DNA of 64,000 nucleotides from contig DAIOGN010000002.1 in NCBI GenBank assembly GCA_036745245.1, positions 10,834 through 74,833 on the forward strand, in the 5' to 3' direction. The translations under genes and the position numbers were made by a program. This DNA is from DAIOGN01 sp036745245. Lineage in GTDB: Bacteria; Zixibacteria; MSB-5A5; JAUVRN01. The notes beneath the pieces were generated by a model. It made no database searches and had not been told where the DNA came from. It saw only the letters and a list, made by a program, of their open reading frames with translations. Within the stretch, counting starts at the first letter, position 1; each line of letters starts with the position of its first letter. Shown piece after piece: positions 23,609-31,546 of this stretch.

Positions 23609-26600
23609 TTAGCGAAGCAGGAGCATCCGCCGGGTCTGAACCTGGTCGCCCGCCTCCAGGCGATAGAAGTACACGCCCGAAGCCACGTCCCGCCCACGCT
23701 CGTCTTTGGCGTTCCAGGTGGTCTCGAACCGACCGGCCGGAAGCGATGCTTCCATGAGCGTGGCCACGTCCTGTCCCAGCAGGTTGAAGATGCGCAGCCT
23801 GACCTTGGCCGGCAGATCCAGCGTGAATGAAATGTGCGTCTGCGGGTTGAACGGATTGGGCGTGTTGGGGTGCAACTCAAACGAGACCGGGCCGATCGGC
23901 TGTTCGTGAACTGCCACGCTCTCCGTGATTGCTTCATAACGGGAGCGCGCGAGTTGCGTGTTTTGCACCAGCCGCGCGAGGCCGTCTTCAGACCCAACGA
24001 TGGCAAAGGCGATCTGCACGGTATCGCCCGGGGCCGGAAGCGACAGCGGCCCAGTGCCCACGAACGTCCCCGCATCGCCCAAACCGCCAGAAGGTATAGC
24101 ACCCGGCCCGATTCCGCCCGAAAGGTAGCTCCACTTTGCGCTGTCCGTCAGCGTCGTCTCGAAGGTGGTGGGTGCATAGAAGTCCATCTGCGCGTTGATG
24201 GCGCGATAGGCCGTCGCGCCCGTGGAAGACACTACGGCCACACCGCGATACGGCCCAGCGGCCGCCTGACTCTGATTGAACATGTAGGCGAGATGCTCGC
24301 TGGCCGAGAAACCGGTGGAGTCGCTCCCTGCCAGAAATGCCGGGAAGTCACAATCGTGCAGGATTCCGGCGTACAGCCCGCTCAATGCCCCGCCCGACGT
24401 ATTTTGCAGCGTGTAGATCACCAGTACATAGCCCTGATCGGTGCCCGCCGGGAAGACGAGCGTCCACTGCTTCACCGTCAAGCCGATGGGGTTTTCCGCC
24501 GCCCCGTCATTGAACTCCGAGAGCGTGGTCTGGAACGCGGTTTCGAGATTGGCCACCTGAAGGAGCGCGCCCCCCGCATCGGGGATGAAGTCAGCGTCTG
24601 TAACCTGCATGCCCGACTCGGCGCCGCCCGACCTGCGGGCCGCATCCGACACCTGGTTTGGACCCACGCCAATCACCAGCGCCGCCTCCGCCAGGTGGTT
24701 GGTGAGATTGGGATCCACGAGGAAACCCACACCCCCCTCCGGGTAATAGCTGTCAGTCGACAAGCCGTACTGCCCGTAGTTGGTGACAGTGAATTGTAGA
24801 AATGTGTTGTCGTGAGTGAACTGCGACTTAAACGGCGCAGGCTCGGTGTAGTACACGAGCGGATCGACCTGCAGGAATCCCACGGCCGCCAGAGCCACCG
24901 ACAGATTGAGTGGCTGACCCACGGGCGTCCCGGCATCCACCACGAATCGCAGCGGACCCGCGGTGGCCCAGGCCTGTGCAGCGAGAATCCCGAGGTTCAC
25001 CGAGTCGGCGAGCAGGGTGACATACGGACCTGTGGGAAGAATCTTGACGAACGCCCCCGTGGCGGGTGACTCGGACCGGTTTCGCACGCGCAAGTAGAGC
25101 GTCACGGTGTCTCCCGCATGAAGGCTGTCACCTGTGCCGGAGGCCGGTAATCCCGCAGCCACGAGCAGGGATTCGCCCTCCACCCGCAGGTCAGGTCCGC
25201 CCATGAGAATCGAGAGCGAATCCGCCGCCGCGGGCAGATTGATGAGGCCCCTGCCGTGCGTGTTGTCTTCTCCCGGGATGCCCTTGTCGATGGCCGAAAC
25301 GAACAACGCGTTCTTGATCTCTGCCGGCGTGGCGTTGGGAGCCAGCTGGCGAAGCACGGCGGCGGCCCCGGCCACGTGCGGCGAGGCCATCGACGTGCCT
25401 GAGAGCGGGCCGTACAAACTGTCGTTGCCGCGGTAGCAGGAACGGATGACCACGCCGGGGGCCACGACTTCGGGCTTGATGTTGTCCCCCGGGCAGGGAG
25501 TGGGACCGCGACTGGACGAAGGAGAAATCGCGTCGCCCGAGATGCTGTAGCTGCCCACTGCGAAGTTGGTTCCGAACACCGTGCCCGAGTTGGCCGGATA
25601 GCCGATCGTGCCCGCGCCCGACCCTTCGTTGCCCGCGGCCCAGATCACGATCACGCCCAGGTCTTCGAGATGCGTGATGATGCCGTCCATGATGTCGTTA
25701 CACGGGTACACGATGCCCTGGATGGCGAACCGCCAGGAGCAATTCATCACGTCGGGGACGTCGCCTGTGGTGTTGGGGTTGCCATCGGGATCGGCCGCCC
25801 ACTCGAGGCAGCGGATCAGGTCCATCGTGGTGAGGTTGGCTCCGCCGATGCCAAAGGCCGCAATCCACTGCGCCTCGGGCGCCACGCCCACCGTGTCGCC
25901 GCGCACAGGGTCGGCGCCGCAGATCGTGCCCATGGTGTGCGAGCCGTGATTGGTGGGACTGTTGCCGATGTCCGCCGGAAACGTGGTGAGACCGCGCGGA
26001 TCCAACCAGGCGTGCCACCAGGGCACGGACAGCCCCCGCCAGCGCGCGGCCAGGGCGAAATGCGTGCCGCGTACACCGGTGTCGATGCCGCAGACGAGGC
26101 GTCCGCGGCCGGTGTATCCCTGCGCCCACAGCACGGGCGCGCCGATGGCAACCAGGCCATTCTCCACGGTGGCGGCGGACGGTGCGGGCACCTCGGGGGC
26201 ATCGATCTCTACAGGTGGCAGAAAGCGCACTGCGGCCACGTCGGGCCGCGCCGAAAGCTCCGTGATAAGTTCGGGAGTGGCCTCGAGTCCTACCACGTTG
26301 TCGATCCAGAAGTGATGCACTCCGCGTGCGCGACCTGCGCGGTTCTCCTCCAACAGATGAGTCTTGAGGTCTCCCTGTGAACGCTGCGCACGCTCCTGGA
26401 GTTGTGACAGCACCCGGCTGTGTTGTGCGGCCCGATTGCGTTCACGGACCAGGTTGGCCTGCGGGGCGGTGTAGCCTGGGTCGGCCACTTCCACAAGAAT
26501 CGGAATGAACTCGGACGCAGAAGCAACGCGGAGTTGGTCCTGGAGCGCGGGGTCGAGCTGTGCGGCGCCAAAGGCGGTGGCCGCCGACAGGAGGCAGAGC

Positions 26601-26659
26601 AGAAGTACGGAGAGACTCAAAACGGTCGCCGCGATCGGGCGAGTGCTACGCTCAGCCAA
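23609..26659 (-). CDS. Secreted subtilisin-like serine protease with C-terminal sorting domain
   Basis: A 1016-residue S8 family protease. Residues 1-32 are a signal peptide and 45-150 an inhibitor-I9-like propeptide. The catalytic residues are D193 (CGIDTGV), H238 (NHGSHTMGT), oxyanion N344 (AAGNEG) and S423 (SGTSMASPHVAG). Ig-like and beta-sandwich regions follow. The last 85 residues hold PNTPNPFNPQTHI and end in GVYFYRLEAGDQVQTRRMLL, the PNPFNP-type C-terminal domain. Start TTG 26659 overlaps the YbjQ gene by 8 bp; the signal peptide follows at once, supporting it. Secreted or surface-held general protease is likely. Confidence 0.9.
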   Translation of the reverse strand: MAERSTRPIAATVLSLSVLLLCLLSAATAFGAAQLDPALQDQLRVASASEFIPILVEVADPGYTAPQANLVRERNRAAQHSRVLSQLQERAQRSQGDLKTHLLEENRAGRARGVHHFWIDNVVGLEATPELITELSARPDVAAVRFLPPVEIDAPEVPAPSAATVENGLVAIGAPVLWAQGYTGRGRLVCGIDTGVRGTHFALAARWRGLSVPWWHAWLDPRGLTTFPADIGNSPTNHGSHTMGTICGADPVRGDTVGVAPEAQWIAAFGIGGANLTTMDLIRCLEWAADPDGNPNTTGDVPDVMNCSWRFAIQGIVYPCNDIMDGIITHLEDLGVIVIWAAGNEGSGAGTIGYPANSGTVFGTNFAVGSYSISGDAISPSSSRGPTPCPGDNIKPEVVAPGVVIRSCYRGNDSLYGPLSGTSMASPHVAGAAAVLRQLAPNATPAEIKNALFVSAIDKGIPGEDNTHGRGLINLPAAADSLSILMGGPDLRVEGESLLVAAGLPASGTGDSLHAGDTVTLYLRVRNRSESPATGAFVKILPTGPYVTLLADSVNLGILAAQAWATAGPLRFVVDAGTPVGQPLNLSVALAAVGFLQVDPLVYYTEPAPFKSQFTHDNTFLQFTVTNYGQYGLSTDSYYPEGGVGFLVDPNLTNHLAEAALVIGVGPNQVSDAARRSGGAESGMQVTDADFIPDAGGALLQVANLETAFQTTLSEFNDGAAENPIGLTVKQWTLVFPAGTDQGYVLVIYTLQNTSGGALSGLYAGILHDCDFPAFLAGSDSTGFSASEHLAYMFNQSQAAAGPYRGVAVVSSTGATAYRAINAQMDFYAPTTFETTLTDSAKWSYLSGGIGPGAIPSGGLGDAGTFVGTGPLSLPAPGDTVQIAFAIVGSEDGLARLVQNTQLARSRYEAITESVAVHEQPIGPVSFELHPNTPNPFNPQTHISFTLDLPAKVRLRIFNLLGQDVATLMEASLPAGRFETTWNAKDERGRDVASGVYFYRLEAGDQVQTRRMLLLR

Positions 26660-26966
26660 CCTTCACCGCCGTTCCGGACACCGTGACCATGAGCATTCCT
26701 TCGCGGATCACCTCGTAATCGAGATCGATTCCCACCACCGCATTGGCGCCGCGCTCCCGCGCCGAATCTTCGGCTTCCAGAAGTGCGATCTGCCTGGCCT
26801 TTGCCAGTTCCTTTTCGTAAGCCGCCGAGCGGCCGCCCACGATGTCGGTGATGGACGCAAACAGGTCGCGGAACACGTTGGCGCCCAGAATGGCTTCGCC
26901 CGTGACGATGCCGAGGTATTCCCGGATCGGGCGTCCCTCGAGGGTGGGGGTAGTGGACAGGATCAT
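26652..26966 (-). CDS. YbjQ/UPF0145 family protein
   Basis: A 104-residue protein with the hallmarks of the YbjQ family: LGIVTGEAILGANVFRDLFA, GGRSAAYEKELAKARQIAL and ERGANAVVGIDLDYEVI. Members form pentamers and have been called heavy-metal-binding, but the function is unproven. Full length for the family. It precedes the subtilase with an 8-bp overlap, which may only reflect compaction. Confidence 0.9.
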   Translation of the reverse strand: MILSTTPTLEGRPIREYLGIVTGEAILGANVFRDLFASITDIVGGRSAAYEKELAKARQIALLEAEDSARERGANAVVGIDLDYEVIREGMLMVTVSGTAVKVG

Positions 26967-27038
26967 ATCTTGAGCAGCTCCTGCTTCCTTATAGTAGGTG
27001 ACTCGCGCGGCGGCCCGGAATTCCGGCCGGGGACAAAC

Positions 27039-28400
27039 TCAGCGGGCCATCTCCTCCAGGAGGTGGGCGGAGGTGAGGATGCCCTTCTGATAGTCGTCGA
27101 GGGTGTACTTTTCGTTGGGTGAGTGCAGATTGTCGTCGTTCTGACCATACCCGATGAGAATGGTGTCGATGCCCAGCACCTTCTTGAATGTGGACACGAC
27201 GGGAATGGTGCCTCCTTCGCGCGTGAAGAGGGGCGCCTTGCCGAAGCCGCGCGTGACCGCGCGGGTGGCCGCTTCCACGTAGGGGCCCACGATCGGCACC
27301 ACAGAAGGAAACGCACCTTCGTACCGCTTCACCGTGACTTTGGCCGTGGTGGGCTTCAGGGTCTCGATGAACTTCTCGAACAGATCAGCGATCTTCTCAG
27401 GATTCTGATTGGGGACGAGGCGCATCGACACCTTGGCGCCGGCCCAGGCCGGCAGCACCGTCTTGGGACCTTCGCCCATGTACCCTCCGAAGATTCCGTT
27501 GATTTCGAAGGTGGGGCGGGCCCAGCGACGCTCGAGCGTGGAGAACCCTTCTTCGCCGAAGTGCGCAGGCACGCCGAGATTCTCGCGATCGGCCTCGTCG
27601 GAAAAGGGCACCTTGCTCATGAGATCGCGCTCCCTCTGATCGACAGCGAGCACGTCGTCGTAAAAGCCGGGAATCTGCACGCGTCCCCTGTCGTCCTTGC
27701 AGCGCGCCAGGATCCTGGCGAGCACTTCCGCCGGATTGGCCACGGAACCACCGTAGGCGCCGGAATGAAGGTCGCGGTTGGGACCGTCCACGCGGACCTC
27801 CAGGTAGGCGAGACCACGAAGCCCGTACGTGATCGCCGGCTGGTTGGGTCCGGCCATGGCCGAATCGGAGACAATCACCACGTCGGCCTTGAGCATCGCC
27901 GCGTTCTTGCGAATGAACTCTTCGAGGTGCCTCGAGGAAATCTCCTCTTCCCCTTCGATCAGTAGCTTCACGTTCACCGGCAGCTTCTGGTTCTGTTTGA
28001 GGTGCGCCTCGATGCCCTTCACGTGCGCATAGAACTGTCCCTTGTTATCCGACGAGCCTCGCGCGAACAGTTTGCCGTTTCTGATCTCCGGCTGAAACGG
28101 AGGCGATTCCCACAGGTTGAGCGGATCGGGCGGCTGTACATCATAGTGCCCGTAGATCAGCACGGTGGGTTGGCGGGGGGCGCCGAGCCATTCGGCGTAC
28201 ACCAGCGGATGGCCGCCCGTCTCCATTTTCCTGGCCTCGAGCCCGAGGCTCTTGAAGTGCGCGGCCAGGTAGTCGGCGCACTTCTCGATGTCGCTCTTGT
28301 GCGCTGAGTCGGCCGACACCGACGGAAACTTCAACAGTTCCACCAGCTCGTCCACGTAGCGCTGGCGGTTGTTCTGAATGTAGGTGCTGACGTCTGACAC
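27039..28400 (-). CDS. M20-family dipeptidase
   Basis: A 453-residue metallopeptidase. The start is GTG 28400, with GAGGAG seven bases upstream. Metal and catalytic residues are seen in LIYGHYDVQP (His, Asp), ARGSSDNKGQ (Asp), EGEEEISSRHLEEF (Glu pair) and VIVSDSAM (Asp). The last metal His is in DNLHSPNEKY near the end. A dimerisation domain lies between, beginning LRGLAYLEVRVDGPNRDLHS. This layout matches cytosolic non-specific dipeptidases and peptidase M20 proteins that release amino acids from di- and tripeptides. No signal peptide, so cytoplasmic. Confidence 0.9.
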   Translation of the reverse strand: MSDVSTYIQNNRQRYVDELVELLKFPSVSADSAHKSDIEKCADYLAAHFKSLGLEARKMETGGHPLVYAEWLGAPRQPTVLIYGHYDVQPPDPLNLWESPPFQPEIRNGKLFARGSSDNKGQFYAHVKGIEAHLKQNQKLPVNVKLLIEGEEEISSRHLEEFIRKNAAMLKADVVIVSDSAMAGPNQPAITYGLRGLAYLEVRVDGPNRDLHSGAYGGSVANPAEVLARILARCKDDRGRVQIPGFYDDVLAVDQRERDLMSKVPFSDEADRENLGVPAHFGEEGFSTLERRWARPTFEINGIFGGYMGEGPKTVLPAWAGAKVSMRLVPNQNPEKIADLFEKFIETLKPTTAKVTVKRYEGAFPSVVPIVGPYVEAATRAVTRGFGKAPLFTREGGTIPVVSTFKKVLGIDTILIGYGQNDDNLHSPNEKYTLDDYQKGILTSAHLLEEMAR

Positions 28401-28559
28401 GTTTACACTCCTCGTCGAAAAAGCCGGCATCAACATAGCGTCCCGACCGGATTTGGGCAAGTCTGAGGCGGGGAAACCGTGTTGCCTGCCCTGCACGCGA
28501 AGCGTAGCTTAGGCTTCAGTTTGCGGTTGAAGGTTCACCTTCGGGGACGGGAGGATTCG

Positions 28560-29381
28560 TTGAATAGGAAGCGCTTGGCAAGACTCGTGATATGCATCGC
28601 CGTAGCGGCGACCATGCTTTCTGCTACCGACCGTGCCGTGGCAGCGGAGCTCACAGGCATGGGAGGGTATCAATTCGGCGGCCAGATCGAGACGTCGGAA
28701 GGCGACCTGGAGTTGAACGACGCGGCTGCGTTCTTAGCTGAGATCGAGTTTCCGCTCAAGTTCAAGACGGGAACGAGCCTGATGCTGATGTGGGGAGTGC
28801 AACCCACCAACCTTCAGTTCGATGCATCGCCGCGAAAGGTAGATATTACGGTTCACTACTGGCACGGCGGATTGCTCTACAACCTGAGGACCGACAATCC
28901 GGCCCTGGTTCCATTTACGCAGGTGGGGCTGGGCGCCACCCAGTTGAATCCCTCAGACGGCGAGAGCGTTACGAAGTTCTCGTTCGCCTGGGGCGCCGGT
29001 CTCAAGTACGCCTTGAATCCCAAAGTGTCCCTCCGGTTTCAGGGGGAGTTGTACGCCACCATGCTCACGAGTGATGCCTGGGTGGGAGTGGGTACGGGCG
29101 GAGCTAGCGTTGGTCTGGGGGGCAACGCACTGTTGCAGGGTGCCCTCATGGCAGGTGTGACCATCAAACTCGGCGGAAAGAAGGGCAAGGAGCCTGCGCC
29201 GCCTCCCGCGTCCGAGCCGGCCCCGGCCCAGCCGGCTCCGGCACAACAGCCGCCTCCTCAGGAGCCGCCAGCGCAGCAGCCGCCCACGGAACAGCCGCCG
29301 GCCACGCAGCCTCCGGCCACCGAGCCGCCGGCCACCGAGCCGCCTGCAACGCAGACTACGGGGACGCCTCCGTCGCGATAG
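28560..29381 (+). CDS. Outer-membrane beta-barrel protein with Pro-rich C-terminal tail
   Basis: A 273-residue protein starting at TTG 28560 behind GGGAGGA. A signal peptide ends around RAVAAEL. Residues about 35-205 read as a small beta barrel (GGYQFGGQIETS, FLAEIEFPLKF, TEVGLGATQ-like strands, FAWGAGLKYALNPKVSLRFQ). The last 60 residues are low complexity, with PPA-type repeats (EPPATEPPAT), probably a disordered stretch extending into the periplasm or outside. Divergent from the dipeptidase gene. Confidence 0.75.
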   Translation: MNRKRLARLVICIAVAATMLSATDRAVAAELTGMGGYQFGGQIETSEGDLELNDAAAFLAEIEFPLKFKTGTSLMLMWGVQPTNLQFDASPRKVDITVHYWHGGLLYNLRTDNPALVPFTQVGLGATQLNPSDGESVTKFSFAWGAGLKYALNPKVSLRFQGELYATMLTSDAWVGVGTGGASVGLGGNALLQGALMAGVTIKLGGKKGKEPAPPPASEPAPAQPAPAQQPPPQEPPAQQPPTEQPPATQPPATEPPATEPPATQTTGTPPSR

Positions 29382-29436
29382 ACGTGTTCAGACCACCCCG
29401 ATGGGTGGCATTGCAGAAGAATTGAATGTGTAAGAG

Positions 29437-29467
29437 CGGCCGCTTCTCAACGAGGAGCGGCCGTTTT
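29437..29467 (+). terminator. Intrinsic terminator between convergent genes
   Basis: CGGCCGCT (29437-29444) pairs with AGCGGCCG (29456-29463) around an 11-nt loop, followed by TTTT on the plus strand. It ends the barrel gene and overlaps the 3' end of the thiamine pyrophosphokinase gene. Confidence 0.7.
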
Positions 29468-30103
29468 GTTGAGGAATCGATACACGAGCAGGCTTCCGGT
29501 TTTGAACGACACCCGTGCAGTGGCGACCATGAGTTCATTGGAGATGCCGTCGCGGCTCCCCATGATGAGGTCCACTCCTTCGAGCATGTACTTGAGTCCC
29601 GAAGTTCTCACGGCCGTTGCGCCGGGCGCGGGCACCAGCGAAATCCTGTCCCCTGGCTGACCCACGATGTTGGTACTGGACGGGAAGGCCAGCGTGCCGT
29701 CGCCCTGGGCATCGTGCCACACGAACTCCGCCTTGCCGCGGTAGCGGATCATCATACTCACACCGTTTATCGTGTGATCGATTCGATCCCCCGAAGCGCA
29801 CACGATCCCGATCTTCTTGGCCCCCAGCTCGAGCGCCAGGAGAACGGCCTTTTCCAGATCCGTGGTGCTCTGGTCGGTGGAACGGCGGGTCTTGTCGGCG
29901 CCCATCGATGCCAGAACTTCAGGCGACACGGAGTCCATATCGCCCACCACGAAGAGCGGCGAAAGCCCGGCCTCCTTGACTGCGGCGAGTCCGGAATCGG
30001 CGGCCAGACATGCTTCATAGCCGGCGGCACACTGTTGCAGGCGCTCGACGCCTACCGGGGCGCCACCCCCCACCACGAGCACCGATTGCACTTTGTCGTT
30101 CAA
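29447..30103 (-). CDS. thiN: Thiamine pyrophosphokinase
   Basis: A 218-residue enzyme that converts thiamine to thiamine pyrophosphate with ATP. Family motifs are in order: ADSGLAAVKEAG, FVVGDMDSVSP, TDLEKAVLLALELGA, GDRIDHTINGVSMM and, in the C-terminal thiamine-binding sandwich, VRTSGLKYMLEG, then GISNELM and GSLLVY. Length is normal. Its ATG overlaps the symporter stop (ATGA). As the last gene of the riboswitch operon it would trap imported thiamine as the cofactor. Confidence 0.92.
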   Translation of the reverse strand: MNDKVQSVLVVGGGAPVGVERLQQCAAGYEACLAADSGLAAVKEAGLSPLFVVGDMDSVSPEVLASMGADKTRRSTDQSTTDLEKAVLLALELGAKKIGIVCASGDRIDHTINGVSMMIRYRGKAEFVWHDAQGDGTLAFPSSTNIVGQPGDRISLVPAPGATAVRTSGLKYMLEGVDLIMGSRDGISNELMVATARVSFKTGSLLVYRFLNKTAAPR

Positions 30104-31533
30104 GTCCCCACCTCCCTTTCAGCGATTCTATGCAATGTGCCACCTTCCCGCCCCAGCAGCCAGATGAGAAGTGAAGTTCCCAGACCCACATAAATCCCCG
30201 GAACTGCAAACCACGAAGATGTGTGCCCCGCCCCTCGCACCAGCTCCCAGGTGAGCGCCGCGCCTCCGGCCAGCACGATGTTCAACAGAGCCGCGGACGG
30301 TTTGAAGCGATGCCTCGACGAAAACGTGGTGAGCACCGGCAAAAGCAGGGCCGGTGTGGACACGCTGCCCACGATGTACCAGAGACCCACCACCGACTGA
30401 AAGTAAAGCGCCAGCACGACGGCGAGCAGCGCCACCACCCAGAGCGCGCGTCGGGAATACGTAAGCCCCACGTCGGTGTTCCGCCGCGAGTCATTGAGCC
30501 ACAGGTCTCGTCCCCCCGTCACGGCCGACACGAACATGTACGATTCCACGGTAGACATGACTACGGCAAAGAGCGTGATCCAGAAGAACCCCAGAAGCCC
30601 CGCGGGCAGGAAGTCCACGGCCAGCCGGGGAAAGGCGGAGACCGGGTCGTCCAGGTGCGTGTACAGCGCGGCGGCATACAGGCCGCATGTCGTGGTGAGC
30701 AGATCGAACACCAGCCAGAAGCACACCGACACCAGAATGCCGCGCCGGGCGGTGGCGTGGTCCTGCGCGGCGTAGCAGCGCTGGTAGAAGGCCGGTTCGA
30801 TGAGAGTGGCCAGGGCGATGAAATACCACACTGCGATGTCGCCCCAGGCCTGACCGCCGGTCACCTGTTTGTGAGTAGCCGGCAGGCGATCCCACAGCGA
30901 CCAAAGGGGCCCGGCGTCCAGCCAGAGTACGATGACCAGCACGATGAAGCCCGCGAACATGAGCGAGAACTGAATGAAGTCCGTCTTCAGCACGGCACGG
31001 AAACCGCCGCGGTACACGTATGCTACCGACAGGAGCGTGCCAAGCACCACGGACACGGGGAGCGGCCAGCCGAAGAGCATTCCCACCAGCACGCCGAGCA
31101 TCAGTACGTACGCGGCGGGCAGCGAAGCCACGAACACCACGAAGGCGCCGGCGCGCGCCACCTTCGGCCCGTAGGCCGACAGCAGTTGGTCCGGCAGGTT
31201 GTAGTAGTTGGTCTTGCGTGCTTTGGAAGCGAGGAACACTGCGAACAGAAGCGCGGCCACATAGTACGGCAGTCCGAACACGAACCAGTTGGCCAGGCCG
31301 TATGTGTACGAATACTCGCTCACGCCAAGGATGCCACCATACCAGGTGGTGACGAGCGTCATCACGAATGCGGGAAGAGTGAGCCTGCGACCGGCGAGAA
31401 GGTAGTCGGCGGCGTCGGTGCTGCGCTTGGCCACCTTGAAGCCGAGGGCCGGCACCACGATCGCATACGCCGCCACCACCAGCCAGTCGACCCAGTGCAT
31501 GCGGGCCACGAGGCTCTCGGCCAGGGGATTCAT
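30100..31533 (-). CDS. Sodium:solute symporter family protein, predicted thiamine importer
   Basis: A 477-residue SSS-family carrier with about 13 transmembrane helices. Characteristic segments are the N-terminal helix followed by GFKVAKRSTDAADYLLAGRR, the broken helix region TLVTTWYGGILGVSEYS and AVVMSTVESYMFVSAVTGGR. The substrate is inferred from position: it lies 13 bp behind the TonB receptor and overlaps thiN, all under a TPP riboswitch. SSS-family thiamine transporters (ThiV-like) have been predicted before by comparative genomics. Inner-membrane step of uptake. Confidence 0.85.
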   Translation of the reverse strand: MNPLAESLVARMHWVDWLVVAAYAIVVPALGFKVAKRSTDAADYLLAGRRLTLPAFVMTLVTTWYGGILGVSEYSYTYGLANWFVFGLPYYVAALLFAVFLASKARKTNYYNLPDQLLSAYGPKVARAGAFVVFVASLPAAYVLMLGVLVGMLFGWPLPVSVVLGTLLSVAYVYRGGFRAVLKTDFIQFSLMFAGFIVLVIVLWLDAGPLWSLWDRLPATHKQVTGGQAWGDIAVWYFIALATLIEPAFYQRCYAAQDHATARRGILVSVCFWLVFDLLTTTCGLYAAALYTHLDDPVSAFPRLAVDFLPAGLLGFFWITLFAVVMSTVESYMFVSAVTGGRDLWLNDSRRNTDVGLTYSRRALWVVALLAVVLALYFQSVVGLWYIVGSVSTPALLLPVLTTFSSRHRFKPSAALLNIVLAGGAALTWELVRGAGHTSSWFAVPGIYVGLGTSLLIWLLGREGGTLHRIAEREVGT

Positions 31534-31546
31534 GTGGAGCGTCTGC

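Noticed and set aside
29200..29380. Pro-rich GC-rich repeats as a CRISPR or tandem-repeat locus
   Set aside because: They are in frame and code for the PPAT-type tail of the barrel protein; no spacers or direct repeats of CRISPR type.
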